Source: Paracoccaceae bacterium (lineage in GTDB: Bacteria > Pseudomonadota > Alphaproteobacteria > Rhodobacterales > Rhodobacteraceae). From it: DNA of 64,000 bases. The DNA lies in NCBI GenBank assembly GCA_029243395.1, contig JAQWSE010000003.1, positions 41,256 to 105,255 of the forward strand. Direction: 5' to 3'. The notes under the pieces were generated by a model, which was not told the origin of the DNA, did not search any database, and worked only from the letters and a program-made list of their open reading frames with translations. This document shows positions 34,876 through 43,609 of this stretch, piece by piece; position 1 is the stretch's first letter; every line of letters starts with the position of its first letter. Both the position numbers and the translations under genes were made by a program.

Positions 34876-35583
34876 TTAGAATGTAGATTGGCTCAGGATA
34901 TCTCTTAATCTTGATATTGCTGATTTCTTAATTTGAGAAACTCGCCCAGTAGTGATCTCTAAGACCTCTGCTATTTCATATACATTTAATTCTTCTACAT
35001 AATACAACTGGATTACTAAAGCTTCTTTCTTTGGAAGACTAGACAATGCTCCTTTTAGAGTATTCTTAAGTTGAGAGTCTGATAAAGCTTCTTCAGGGCT
35101 GCTTTCTCTTGAAGCGAACCAAATTGAATATTCGTCATAAACAGAGTCAAGTGATTGATGCACATTTGCGTTAAAAGCCAGTTCCCATTCCTCATATTCT
35201 TCTAATTCCATTCCAAGTTTTTTGGCCATCTCTAGATTAGTAGGATCTCTTTGAAATTCTGAGCGAAGCTGTTCTTCCGCTTTTTTTGCCTTTTGTTGCA
35301 TTTGGATGGTAGTTCTGCAGAGGTTTGAGCTTTTCCTCAAATGATCAACAATAGCACCCTTAATTCTGATTACTGCATAGCTCGAAAAAGCTGCCCCCTC
35401 TTTTTTACTATATTTTTGAGCTGCGTTAACCAACCCAAAATAACCAACCTGTAGGAGATCATCTATTTCAACAGCATTTCTAACCCGACCATGCATGTGC
35501 CAAGCTATCTTACGAACAAGCTCCATGTTTTCATGAATCAAGCTCTCAATGCCAGGATTTGCTTCAGTATAAGAATTCTTCAT
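34876..35583 (-). CDS. fliA: Flagellar sigma factor sigma-28 FliA
   Basis: A 235-residue sigma-70-family factor of the FliA/WhiG type. Region 2 reads LVRKIAWHMHGRVRNAVEIDDLLQVGYFGLVNAAQKYSKKEGAAFSSYAVIRIKGAIVDHLRK. Region 3 and a region 4 helix-turn-helix (ELNVYEIAEVLEITTGRVSQIKKSAISRLR) follow. It drives late flagellar genes and is held by FlgM, which is encoded at 42.9 kb. ATG 35583 is preferred (AGGA 6 nt upstream); the longer GTG start would nearly reach flhG. It is the fourth gene of the flhA operon. Confidence 0.93.
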   Translation of the reverse strand: MKNSYTEANPGIESLIHENMELVRKIAWHMHGRVRNAVEIDDLLQVGYFGLVNAAQKYSKKEGAAFSSYAVIRIKGAIVDHLRKSSNLCRTTIQMQQKAKKAEEQLRSEFQRDPTNLEMAKKLGMELEEYEEWELAFNANVHQSLDSVYDEYSIWFASRESSPEEALSDSQLKNTLKGALSSLPKKEALVIQLYYVEELNVYEIAEVLEITTGRVSQIKKSAISRLRDILSQSTF

Positions 35584-35612
35584 TTGAGTCCTTTTTTCTC
35601 CCACAACATACT

Positions 35613-36386
35613 TTAATCAAAGAATGAGACACCTTTAGGTTCGCTTTTAGGAGCACTTTGAATTGACTTTGCCACTCCCATGAAAGCTCTAGATTCTACA
35701 GTATCCTGTTTTGCAACCATGATTGGCCTTCTTTGAACTACTGATTGCCTTATCCTATGCGAGAAAGGGACATGGCCACAATAGGAGAGTTTAACATTAA
35801 GAAACCTATTTACTATAGCTTGAAATTTCGAAAAATGTTGCAAGCCTTGTTTTTCATCCTCTACCATATTTACTATTACCGAAAAGTTCTCTACCCCAGC
35901 TTCCAAACTAGCTGCTTTGATAAAGGTATACGCATCCATAAAACTAGTGGGTTCCCCCACTAATACCACAACCAATCTATCTACTGCTGCAGAAAATGTT
36001 ATCGAACTATCTGATGCCCCTGCAGGGACATCAACGACAAGAATGTCAGTTGATTCAGCTATAGAGTCAAATGTTCTAATTAACTCATACCTAGCTTTCA
36101 CCTCTAGGTTTAGAAGTTCTGTTAAACCACTACCACCCGACAAAAACTTTAGGCCAAGGGGTCCCGGCGATAAGGAATCCTTTATAGAAGTATTTGAAAT
36201 TAGTATATCTTGTGCAGTCTTTTTGGGGTTGACTCCCAACAATATATGAGAATTTGCCAATCCAAAATCTGCATCAAATAATACGACGCGAGAACCTAAT
36301 CGAGATAAAGTTAGAGCAAGATTGACAGCAATACTTGTCTTTCCGACCCCACCTTTCCCGCTAGCAACAGCTATAGAAGTTGTCAT
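35613..36386 (-). CDS. flhG: Flagellar number regulator FlhG (FleN), MinD/ParA-like ATPase
   Basis: A 257-residue deviant-Walker ATPase. IAVASGKGGVGKTSIAVNLALTLS is the ParA/MinD P-loop, VVLFDADFGLANSHILLGVNP follows, and DILVVDVPAGASDSSI is the Walker B region. FlhG works with FlhF to limit the number of polar flagella. It lies 9 nt after flhF and about 30 nt before fliA, the usual arrangement in polar flagellates. Confidence 0.93.
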   Translation of the reverse strand: MTTSIAVASGKGGVGKTSIAVNLALTLSRLGSRVVLFDADFGLANSHILLGVNPKKTAQDILISNTSIKDSLSPGPLGLKFLSGGSGLTELLNLEVKARYELIRTFDSIAESTDILVVDVPAGASDSSITFSAAVDRLVVVLVGEPTSFMDAYTFIKAASLEAGVENFSVIVNMVEDEKQGLQHFSKFQAIVNRFLNVKLSYCGHVPFSHRIRQSVVQRRPIMVAKQDTVESRAFMGVAKSIQSAPKSEPKGVSFFD

Positions 36387-36395
36387 GTCATTTCC

Positions 36396-37550
36396 TCACT
36401 GACTAAAACTAATCATGCTTTCTTTCAAATATTGGGCCAAAAAGCTTTGGTTTACAAAAGAAAGAGACTTTAATATTGATTTGGTTCCAGTAAAATAACC
36501 TATAGAGAAATTGTGGGAAGTAATCGTAGAAAATTCTTCTGGTGAAACCATGTTTTCATCAGTCTTGGTGCAAGCTATAAGAGGCTTGAGGCTACCAAAA
36601 CTTTTAGCTAATTTTCTTATATAATGTTTACTAGAACCAGCAGGCGATATCAGAACAGTAAGGACCTGTTTAGCACCCACCCTATTCTTTAGCGCATTTA
36701 TTGTTTTCAGTGCCTCAGCAGGTTCTGTACACACATCTACAACCACTTTCTGTTCTATTTCTAATAGCTTTTTTACGGCATTGTCTGGATTGAGATTTAT
36801 GTTGGGCACATTAATGAGACGAGAAAAAGATTTTAGACTATCCATGTGTAAGTCTTGATGTGCACCAAGTTGACCTAATGCCACCACTCTCTTCTTACTA
36901 TCTTCGGCGATTCTAGCCGCAAACTTTGCAGAAAGTGTAGTCTTACCACTACCGCTTGCACCAAGAACAAATATGTAACGACTATTTATGATGGCCTCAT
37001 TGGGATCATCATCTGCCAGCTCAGCAGCTAAAGTTTTCAAGAACTGGTCAGTGCCCTCTTCATATTCTACATTAGATAAAGAAGCTTTTAACTTCTGCAA
37101 TACCTGGCTTGAAAAACCCGCCTTTTGTAATTTCACCTTAGTAGTACTTTGTAAATTGGGACTTAAACCTGCCATATCGGTCAAAACCATGTCATCTAAC
37201 GCACTTCTTAAGGCTCTTAATTCTGAATTCATCTCCTTAAAGATAGTCAAGTCTGGTACATTTTCAGGAGAAATTTGTCTGACAATCTCTCTTTTAGAAT
37301 CTTGATCTTTGGCTTCAATAGCAACTGATCCAGTAAGTTTAGCACTTAATTCCTTAGACATCATATTTGAAAAATTTTTGGGACTAGCCTTCCCCGTTGG
37401 GTTCTTTTTGACTGGATTGTTAGTTGCTTTAACCAACATCTCATTGCCAACTTTTTTTGTGTCTATAATGTATGAATCTGTTCCCAGTTTTTCTACTATT
37501 TCATCCATAGCAGTTGCTGTATCATTAGCTCTTACCGTAAGTATTGTCAT
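36396..37550 (-). CDS. flhF: Flagellar placement SRP-type GTPase FlhF
   Basis: A 384-residue protein. The N-terminus (MTILTVRANDTATAMDEIVEKLGTDSYII) is the FlhF basic-domain start, and the rest is an SRP-family NG domain with P-loop FVLGASGSGKTTLSAKFAARIA and a degenerate ALGQLGAHQDL segment. The usual downstream motifs are partly eroded (VDVCTEPAEAL in the place of the normal DTAG), so GTP hydrolysis may be weak. FlhF marks the pole for flagellar assembly. It is in the flhA-flhF-flhG-fliA operon. Confidence 0.88.
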   Translation of the reverse strand: MTILTVRANDTATAMDEIVEKLGTDSYIIDTKKVGNEMLVKATNNPVKKNPTGKASPKNFSNMMSKELSAKLTGSVAIEAKDQDSKREIVRQISPENVPDLTIFKEMNSELRALRSALDDMVLTDMAGLSPNLQSTTKVKLQKAGFSSQVLQKLKASLSNVEYEEGTDQFLKTLAAELADDDPNEAIINSRYIFVLGASGSGKTTLSAKFAARIAEDSKKRVVALGQLGAHQDLHMDSLKSFSRLINVPNINLNPDNAVKKLLEIEQKVVVDVCTEPAEALKTINALKNRVGAKQVLTVLISPAGSSKHYIRKLAKSFGSLKPLIACTKTDENMVSPEEFSTITSHNFSIGYFTGTKSILKSLSFVNQSFLAQYLKESMISFSQ

Positions 37551-37590
37551 TTTGATACCTCCAATCCTTTAATTCATTACCTTTAATTTT

Positions 37591-39678
37591 CTAACCTTCA
37601 ATAGAAGCCACCACGTTAATTTTCCTATTATCAGGCAATTCAGTAAATGCTAGTACGATCATCTCCTCAACATGCTGTCTAACAATTGCAGAGAACTGCC
37701 TTCTGATTGCAGGAGATACCACTAGAGCAGCTGTATTGCCTTCATTACTTAATTTCTGAGTTATCTCCGCTATGTTCGTGAGAAGTTTTTGTGCTAGCTC
37801 ATTGTCTAAGACCAGCCCTTCCTCACCACTTTGTCTTACCATTTTGATAAGCATCTGTTCTAATTCTGCATCCAATGTGATTACTGGCAAAGGTTGGTTC
37901 AAAGGTGCTATTTGCTGTATCAACAAACCAGCCAGCGTTGGTCGAATAGCCTCAGCTGTATCAACAACCGACAAATTACGCCCAGAAATACTAGCCAATG
38001 TTTCTAGAATACTTCTTAAGTCGCTAACCGGAACTCTTTCCGAAAGCAATTCTCTGAGAATTCCCGTTAGATTGTGGAGAGGGACTAATTTAGGTACCAC
38101 TGACTCTACTAAATTCGGTGATGTTTTTGCTAGATTATCTAGTAAAACCTGAACATCATCCTGACCGATTAGTTGCCCAGCAAATCGATTTAGGATTTGA
38201 CTAAGATGAGTAGCTAAAACTGACTCTGGAGCAATCACTACATAACCTTTAGATTCTGCTTCCGACTTTTGATTGGATTTCACCCAGACTGCATCCATTC
38301 CGAACGATGGATCTTTCACCTCATAACCAGACACCTTTACTGAAACATCATCACCGGCTATGCACAAGAATCCATCTGGATAAATGATGTCTTCCCCAAC
38401 TATGGTTTGACCGATTCTTATTCTATATTGATTAGCTGATAAGGCCAGATCATCTTTTATTCTGACAGGCGGTACTACAAACCCTAGGACTTTCGAAACT
38501 TCTCGCCTTATTCCTGTTACCCGACTTATAAGCGGACCTCCCGTATCATCATCCACCATTCCAACCAAACCATAACCTAACTGAATAGATATTGGAGAAT
38601 AGTCAGTCACATCATCTAAATCTATTGCTCCCTCTGAAGAAGTTTCTTCTTCTGAACTAGACTTTACTTCTTCATGAGCGAGATCAGCATTTTTCTTTGT
38701 CTGCATTGAGAGATAACCCACTAAACCTGCAATGGCGCTCGCAATCAAAAACAATGAATTGGGCATACCAGGAACAAGTCCAATAAGCAAAAGCACTCCT
38801 GATACGGGTAACCAAGCCCTAGACAGATTTATTTGACTGCCAATATGTTCAGCCATATCCTGATTAGAAGAGACCCTGGTTACGATTATTGCGGTAGCGA
38901 TTGCTAACAATAGAGATGGGATTTGCGCTACTAGACCGTCACCAATTGAAAGAAGAATATAAGTTTCAGCAGCCTCTTCTACCGCTAGTTCATGTTGGGT
39001 TATACCAATAATTAAACCACCCACAATATTAATAACTAGTATTAAAATGCCAGCAATAGCATCTCCCTTGACGAACTTGGAAGCACCATCCATTGCGCCA
39101 TAAAAATCAGCTTCTTTGGCTATTTCATCTCGCTTGAGAGTGGCTTGCTCTGCATCAAGTACCCCAGCATTTAAATCTGCATCAATAGCCATTTGCTTTC
39201 CTGGCATGGCATCAAGAGTGAATCTAGCTGAGACTTCTGAAACTCGACCTGCTCCACGAGTAATAACTACTAAGTTAATAATAACTAGGATAACGAATAC
39301 AAAAATACCCACCGCATAGTTACTAGCGATAATGAACTTACCAAAGGCCTCAATTATCCTCCCGGCAGCATCGCTACCAGTATGCCCGTCAGCCAATACT
39401 ACTCTTGTAGATGCCACATTGAGCGCTAATCGCAGTACGGTTGCAATAAGAAGTAAACTTGGAAAACTTGAGAAATCAAGTGGACGATAAGTATGCATTG
39501 CTACCATCAAGACAAGTAAGGATACCAAAATATTTGTAACAAAGAATAAATCTAGTAAGAAAGCAGGTAGTGGCAAAACCATCATTGCTACTACAGCTAG
39601 AATACCTATGGGCAGAACACCAACCTTAATCGCACCACCCAAATGGCTCAAACCAAAATTCTTAGCTGTCAATTCCAT
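37591..39678 (-). CDS. flhA: Flagellar export apparatus gate protein FlhA
   Basis: A 695-residue FlhA. The N-terminal membrane half has eight hydrophobic spans with FVTNILVSLLVLMVAMHTYRPLDFSSFPSLLLIATVLRLALNVASTR. The FHIPEP-like loop reads FTLDAMPGKQMAIDADLNAG. The cytoplasmic half ends with the export-substrate docking region around VITLDAELEQMLIKMV. It is the first gene of the operon and has a sigma-54-type site about 145 nt upstream. Length is normal. Confidence 0.95.
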   Translation of the reverse strand: MELTAKNFGLSHLGGAIKVGVLPIGILAVVAMMVLPLPAFLLDLFFVTNILVSLLVLMVAMHTYRPLDFSSFPSLLLIATVLRLALNVASTRVVLADGHTGSDAAGRIIEAFGKFIIASNYAVGIFVFVILVIINLVVITRGAGRVSEVSARFTLDAMPGKQMAIDADLNAGVLDAEQATLKRDEIAKEADFYGAMDGASKFVKGDAIAGILILVINIVGGLIIGITQHELAVEEAAETYILLSIGDGLVAQIPSLLLAIATAIIVTRVSSNQDMAEHIGSQINLSRAWLPVSGVLLLIGLVPGMPNSLFLIASAIAGLVGYLSMQTKKNADLAHEEVKSSSEEETSSEGAIDLDDVTDYSPISIQLGYGLVGMVDDDTGGPLISRVTGIRREVSKVLGFVVPPVRIKDDLALSANQYRIRIGQTIVGEDIIYPDGFLCIAGDDVSVKVSGYEVKDPSFGMDAVWVKSNQKSEAESKGYVVIAPESVLATHLSQILNRFAGQLIGQDDVQVLLDNLAKTSPNLVESVVPKLVPLHNLTGILRELLSERVPVSDLRSILETLASISGRNLSVVDTAEAIRPTLAGLLIQQIAPLNQPLPVITLDAELEQMLIKMVRQSGEEGLVLDNELAQKLLTNIAEITQKLSNEGNTAALVVSPAIRRQFSAIVRQHVEEMIVLAFTELPDNRKINVVASIEG

Positions 39679-39821
39679 GACGTCAAAACTCCGACATTGT
39701 TAATCTTCGTGAAAATTTTGAACAAAGCCTTTAACTTATTGTTTTTATTTATTATTATATTTATATTCTGGTAATTCATTTCACTTAAAGCTTCCAATAA
39801 TAATGGTCTTGTACTGGAAAA

Positions 39822-39837
39822 GGCAAAATCTATGCCA
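39822..39837 (-). promoter_or_regulatory. Sigma-54 promoter candidate for flhA-flhF-flhG-fliA
   Basis: On the minus strand the sequence TGGCATAGATTTTGCC matches TGGCAY-N5-TTGCW: the GG of the -24 element and the GC of the -12 element are 12 nt apart. It lies about 145 nt upstream of the flhA ATG, divergent from the flgP site. Confidence 0.6.
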
Positions 39838-39897
39838 GCCTAAGAAAAATATCAGAAAAAAGAGAAAAACCTGTTTACTTATGGAGAATGAGTAAGT

Positions 39898-39913
39898 TGG
39901 CATACTCTATGCA
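39898..39913 (+). promoter_or_regulatory. Sigma-54 promoter candidate for the flgP-flgT-flgA-flgM operon
   Basis: TGGCATACTCTATGCA has GG and GC at the exact -24/-12 spacing (12 nt), close to TGGCAC-N5-TTGCA. It lies 58 nt before the preferred flgP start at 39971. Confidence 0.65.
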
Positions 39914-39970
39914 TCAGGAAACCCAGCCATAAGCTATGAAAATGAGTCCCATTGAATGGAGCAAAGCAAA

Positions 39971-40510
39971 ATGACTTGTAGAATATTATTATTTATAACT
40001 TTATGCTGTTCATTAACAGGATGTCAGTCAAATTTACTCCAGAATGCTCTGGCAGGAAATAGTGCCACAGCTGCTGAGGACGCTGCGATCACGACTATGA
40101 GTATGACCCAAAGTGGTGGGGAAGAAGCAGCCCATGTTGCTGCAATAAACGAAGTTTTAGATGCTAGTGTTGAGGAAATCCCGACAATAAGTGCAGTGGG
40201 TTATGCAGTGGTATCCTCACAGCCAGGACGCTCTGAAAATCAACGGCGATTAATGGCTATAAGATCAGCCCGTATGGCTGCCATGCGTGACCTTGCAGAG
40301 CAAATTCATGGTTTAAATGTCGAAGGCAATACCACCGTAATTGATCTAATGGTTCAGAATGATACTTTTAGAGGTGTTGTTTCAGGAACTATTAGAGGGG
40401 CCCGTACAGTGCGGATTAATCCCACGGGAGCGGATACATATGAAGTAGTGCTTGAAATTGACCGTGAGACCTTAAGCTATCTTTTAAAGAAAGCCAGATC
40501 GGTAACCTAA
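39971..40510 (+). CDS. flgP: Flagellar assembly lipoprotein FlgP (LPP20 family)
   Basis: A 179-residue lipoprotein. The signal ends in CSLTGC (lipidated Cys 18). The body contains ISAVGYAVVSSQPG, RLMAIRSARMAAMRDLAEQIHGLNVEG and the C-terminal IRGARTVRINPTGADTYEVVLEID, the LPP20/FlgP pattern. In Vibrio and Campylobacter, FlgP forms outer-membrane-associated disks around the P/L-ring region. ATG 39971 has GGAG 9 nt upstream; an upstream in-frame ATG at 39956 lacks one. FlgT follows 3 nt downstream. Confidence 0.85.
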   Translation: MTCRILLFITLCCSLTGCQSNLLQNALAGNSATAAEDAAITTMSMTQSGGEEAAHVAAINEVLDASVEEIPTISAVGYAVVSSQPGRSENQRRLMAIRSARMAAMRDLAEQIHGLNVEGNTTVIDLMVQNDTFRGVVSGTIRGARTVRINPTGADTYEVVLEIDRETLSYLLKKARSVT

Positions 40511-40513
40511 TAA

Positions 40514-41704
40514 ATGGCCAGATTATTTAAAAAGGGCAGTTTGCAACCATTTGTAGCTTGCATATTCTTCACAAGCTTTGCATGGATCCTACCAGTCTTT
40601 AGTGATGATGTGGACAGTTCTAATCTCATCACCCAAAAAAATAAATTGGAATTTATTACCTCGGTAGGGAGAGCTGCAATAGACTCCCCAGAAGAAACTA
40701 GTTTAGCACGACGAAGAGCTTTAGAAGATGCTCTTTATCTCGCATCATTACGTGGCGGTGCACAGGTTAATGGCTATTCATCGGTTGGAACTGGCACAGA
40801 ATTAACTGACAATTTTGTAGTTAGACCAACAACAAAAATACTAGATTATGCTATCTTAAAAGAAGTTATTAAAGAAACTCATTATGAAGTTACTGTGAAA
40901 GTAGCAGTTGGGAATTCAGATAGAAAAAGTTGCCGCAACAATAATCTTGTAAATATAGTTGCTTATAAACCATTACTCAAGCTGAGCCCATCAACCCCTG
41001 CCTGGCTAGCCCCCGTACTTCCAAACCTATATATGGCTATGCTCAATTCAATAGAGGCCAGGTCTAATGTGGAAATAACTAAAGCATATGATGTGACACT
41101 AGAATCTAAAATTCTGAAAGCTACTGATGACCAGTATGACTATACTTCTTTAACTACTGGCAGAGTAAGAACAAATGTAGGATCGTTCGCATACGTACCA
41201 GAAATTAAAATGTCAATTGAAAACAAGAGTGGCCCAGTCAATACTGAAAAAACACTTGTACTGGAAATAACATCCAGTCTTTACAAAGGTTTGACGTACA
41301 ATAAAACTTTTACGAAATCACATAGAATTTCATTGAAATTAGGTAATAACTCTCCTTGGAGAACTGTTAATGTCCTCTCTAGGCCTAGTAATACTTTAAT
41401 TGTTGAAGCCCTTTTGAAATCTATAAATAAGCACACAGAGACACTTTTTTCTGAATTTGAATGCCAACCTCTGCAAGCTGATATGAAATTAGATAATAAA
41501 CGAAATAACTTAGTCGTGATGTTAGGGAAAAAACACGGACTAACCCTCACATCCTTGGCTTATACCAAGGGTACAAACACCCCTTGGGTATTGTTTAAGA
41601 TAGAATCCTTGACGAATAATACTTCGGTATTAAAGCCATTAGATCCTAGAAGAGATATTAGTAATCTGGATGGCAAAATGGTAGAATTTTTGGAGGTATT
41701 ATGA
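40514..41704 (+). CDS. flgT: FlgT-like flagellar H-ring protein
   Basis: A 396-residue exported protein (signal around residues 10-30). Its N-terminal part EFITSVGRAAIDSPEETSLARRRALEDALYLASLRGGAQV and the following VVRPTTKILDYAILKEVIKETHYEVTVKVAV fit the FlgT N domain. A middle domain begins CRNNNLVNIVAYKPLLKL. The C-terminal 80 residues (LVVMLGKKHGLTLTSLAYTKG to MVEFLEVL) fit FlgT_C. In Vibrio, FlgT forms the H ring around the LP ring and supports the MotX/Y T ring. It overlaps the next gene by 4 nt. Homology is judged by pattern, so confidence is moderate. Confidence 0.7.
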   Translation: MARLFKKGSLQPFVACIFFTSFAWILPVFSDDVDSSNLITQKNKLEFITSVGRAAIDSPEETSLARRRALEDALYLASLRGGAQVNGYSSVGTGTELTDNFVVRPTTKILDYAILKEVIKETHYEVTVKVAVGNSDRKSCRNNNLVNIVAYKPLLKLSPSTPAWLAPVLPNLYMAMLNSIEARSNVEITKAYDVTLESKILKATDDQYDYTSLTTGRVRTNVGSFAYVPEIKMSIENKSGPVNTEKTLVLEITSSLYKGLTYNKTFTKSHRISLKLGNNSPWRTVNVLSRPSNTLIVEALLKSINKHTETLFSEFECQPLQADMKLDNKRNNLVVMLGKKHGLTLTSLAYTKGTNTPWVLFKIESLTNNTSVLKPLDPRRDISNLDGKMVEFLEVL

Positions 41705-42141
41705 TTAAATCTTTAAGGTTTTCCCTTGCATTCGCACTAGTTATATTTGGCCATACAGCGTTTTGTGAACCAATAGTAGTACTAGAGTACCGCGGGCAAG
41801 GATTCCAAAACAGCACTCAAACTCTATCTGACAATTCCTTTATGATTGATCCCGATCATACTTCAAACCACGTCATACTGAAGGGGCAATCCTTAGGACA
41901 CATAATAAATGAATTCTATGCAGGAAGCGGTTTGGACAAGCGTTTCTTAAAGTTAGCAATTGTGACAGCAAATCCTAAAGCCTTTGCACAAGGAAATGCA
42001 AATTTCATGTTTGCTGGCGTCAAATTACATCTACCCAGCCTAAATGAAATTCAGGCTATGGTCTTAGGAAGAGCTCATGATGCATCTACAAAACACAGCG
42101 GTCAATCATCAGATCGTGGCATCTTCTTTTTTGGTGGTTAA
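41701..42141 (+). CDS. Exported LysM/FimV-N-terminal-like protein
   Basis: A 146-residue protein with an N-terminal signal (FSLAFALVIFGHTAFC). One domain reads HVILKGQSLGHIINEFYAGSGLDKRFLKLAIVTANPKAFAQGNANFMFAGVKLHLPSLNEI. This is the pattern of the FimV N-terminal/LysM-like domain (ANPxAF, GNxNxLxxGxxLxxP), which binds peptidoglycan or a polar partner. It overlaps flgT by 4 nt and is directly followed by flgA. In this context it may anchor the flagellar rings to the wall or pole. Confidence 0.65.
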   Translation: MIKSLRFSLAFALVIFGHTAFCEPIVVLEYRGQGFQNSTQTLSDNSFMIDPDHTSNHVILKGQSLGHIINEFYAGSGLDKRFLKLAIVTANPKAFAQGNANFMFAGVKLHLPSLNEIQAMVLGRAHDASTKHSGQSSDRGIFFFGG

Positions 42142-42142
42142 A

Positions 42143-42892
42143 ATGCTCAAAAAACCACTAATGCTCTTTTTGGGTATCTACTATATTCTACTACCCTTAT
42201 CTGGGATGGCCTCGAGCCAAAATATTTCTATCTCATCCGATGACTTGCCGGGAGAAACTTTAAGAACAATTGTTGCAAACTATTTGCATAAAAAGGGTAT
42301 GGATTCCTATCCAGCAATTGACCCCAATAAAAAATTCCCAAGCTGTAAGAATTCTTTGGCAATTTTTCCCATGTTTAAAAGTTGGTCTACAGTAGAAGTT
42401 TTGTGCACTGAACCCGGAAATGGGTGGAAGATCATGGTGAGAACTAGGGCACAATCATATAACCAAGAAAATAGTAACAGTGGAAACCATACAAAAGATT
42501 CTATAGCAGTTATAGTAACAAAAAGTTTGACCAGAGGACATGTAATTACAAACGAAGATCTTGAGATTGTATCTGTGAAAAAAAGTATTGGGACAGGCAT
42601 TTTTACCAAGAAAATGAACCTTATTGGAAGAAAATTGAAGAACAATATTAGTACAGGATTTCCTGTAAGGTCTCGACATTTGGAACCAAACTGGGTTATA
42701 GCTAGTGGAGACGAAGTAGATATTGTGCAATCTGACAGTGTAATTACTGTATCTGTTAAAGGCATCGCATTACAAAATGGTCAAAAAGGTGAAAAAATTA
42801 GAGTTAAGAACCTATCCAGCGAAAGAAATTTGATAGCCTGGGTCATAAATGACAAAAAAGTAACAACAAATGCTAAAACTATTGGCAATTAA
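42143..42892 (+). CDS. flgA: P-ring assembly chaperone FlgA
   Basis: A 249-residue periplasmic protein. A signal peptide is followed by the N-terminal domain, and then the SAF-type chaperone region: VIVTKSLTRGHVITNEDLEIVSVKKS, LIGRKLKNNISTGFPVRSRHLEPNWVIASGDEVDIVQ and the VTVSVKGIALQNGQKGEKIRVKNLSSERNLIAWV C-terminus. FlgA assists FlgI polymerisation around the rod. ATG 42143 is chosen as it starts the signal peptide just after the preceding stop; an upstream in-frame ATG would overlap that gene by 65 nt. Confidence 0.92.
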   Translation: MLKKPLMLFLGIYYILLPLSGMASSQNISISSDDLPGETLRTIVANYLHKKGMDSYPAIDPNKKFPSCKNSLAIFPMFKSWSTVEVLCTEPGNGWKIMVRTRAQSYNQENSNSGNHTKDSIAVIVTKSLTRGHVITNEDLEIVSVKKSIGTGIFTKKMNLIGRKLKNNISTGFPVRSRHLEPNWVIASGDEVDIVQSDSVITVSVKGIALQNGQKGEKIRVKNLSSERNLIAWVINDKKVTTNAKTIGN

Positions 42893-42922
42893 GTCGTAAT
42901 AGTATCTGAGGAGGGTAAGCTC

Positions 42923-43237
42923 ATGGTAGAGTCAATTAAGAACCTTACAAAAAACCTAGACGTTTCTAGAACAAATGGGAATAAGTCATCAAGTATTGGC
43001 GGTTCAAATTCTGCACTATCTTCATCTAAAGTGGGAGATACTTCAGCAGGAGTAGACTCTGTGGATATTAGTGGTTCTGCAGCAGCGGCAACATTGGCGG
43101 ATTTCACCCGAAAGCCACCAATCGATGTTGAAACAGTCTCAAGAATTAAGGATGCCATCGCAAACGGAGACTACCCGATAGATCTAGACGCTGTGGCTGA
43201 CATGCTTATGGATGCCTATAAAGACATGAAGAGTTGA
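42923..43237 (+). CDS. flgM: Anti-sigma-28 factor FlgM
   Basis: A 104-residue FlgM. The N-terminal 60 residues are Ser/Asn-rich and flexible, as usual for a secreted anti-sigma factor. The C-terminal part PPIDVETVSRIKDAIANGDYPIDLDAVADMLMDAYKDM is the sigma-28-binding helix pair. A strong GAGGAGGG ribosome binding site precedes the ATG. It presumably restrains FliA (34.9-35.6 kb) until hook completion lets it be exported. Confidence 0.92.
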   Translation: MVESIKNLTKNLDVSRTNGNKSSSIGGSNSALSSSKVGDTSAGVDSVDISGSAAAATLADFTRKPPIDVETVSRIKDAIANGDYPIDLDAVADMLMDAYKDMKS

Positions 43238-43265
43238 GGTTGAACTAATTTAATAAATCAACCTC
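43236..43265 (+). promoter_or_regulatory. Stem-loop between flgM and flgN covering the flgN leader
   Basis: A perfect 8-bp inverted repeat (GAGGTTGA at 43236-43243, TCAACCTC at 43258-43265) spans the whole gap. The left arm includes the last two bases of the flgM TGA stop and the right arm ends directly at the flgN ATG. The only GAGG-like ribosome binding motif is in the left arm. No T run follows, so it is not a terminator. Confidence 0.5.
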
Positions 43266-43562
43266 ATGGAAAAATCTAGGAAAGAATTTTTAACTGCGTT
43301 TGAAAAAGAGATTTCAAGCGCCGAGAATGTATTAAAAAAGCCACAAAATCTTCAAAAAAATTTGGCTGAAATGCTATCCTCTCTTGAGGCCGAATGGCCA
43401 AACATTTTTGCTTCGCTAAATGATGCTCCTTTAAGTGATAACGAAAAACAAACCCTGAAATCATTAATGGACCGATTATATCTGCTTGAAAAAAAAGTTT
43501 CTGGAAAATTAACTTTTTTTGATGATTTTCAAAAATATATCCAAGTTTCTCTTGAAAAATAG
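43266..43562 (+). CDS. flgN: FlgN-like flagellar export chaperone
   Basis: A 98-residue, highly helical, charged protein (KEFLTAFEKEISSAENVLKK, SLEAEWPNIFASLN, KSLMDRLYLLEKKVSG). It follows flgM at 28 nt. Size, helix content and position match FlgN, the chaperone for hook-associated proteins FlgK and FlgL, both encoded downstream. Sequence identity within this family is always low, so the call rests mainly on position. Confidence 0.55.
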   Translation: MEKSRKEFLTAFEKEISSAENVLKKPQNLQKNLAEMLSSLEAEWPNIFASLNDAPLSDNEKQTLKSLMDRLYLLEKKVSGKLTFFDDFQKYIQVSLEK

Positions 43563-43609
43563 ATTATACTAGGTTCACTATAATACCTTTAACATCTGAG
43601 ATTGACTTT

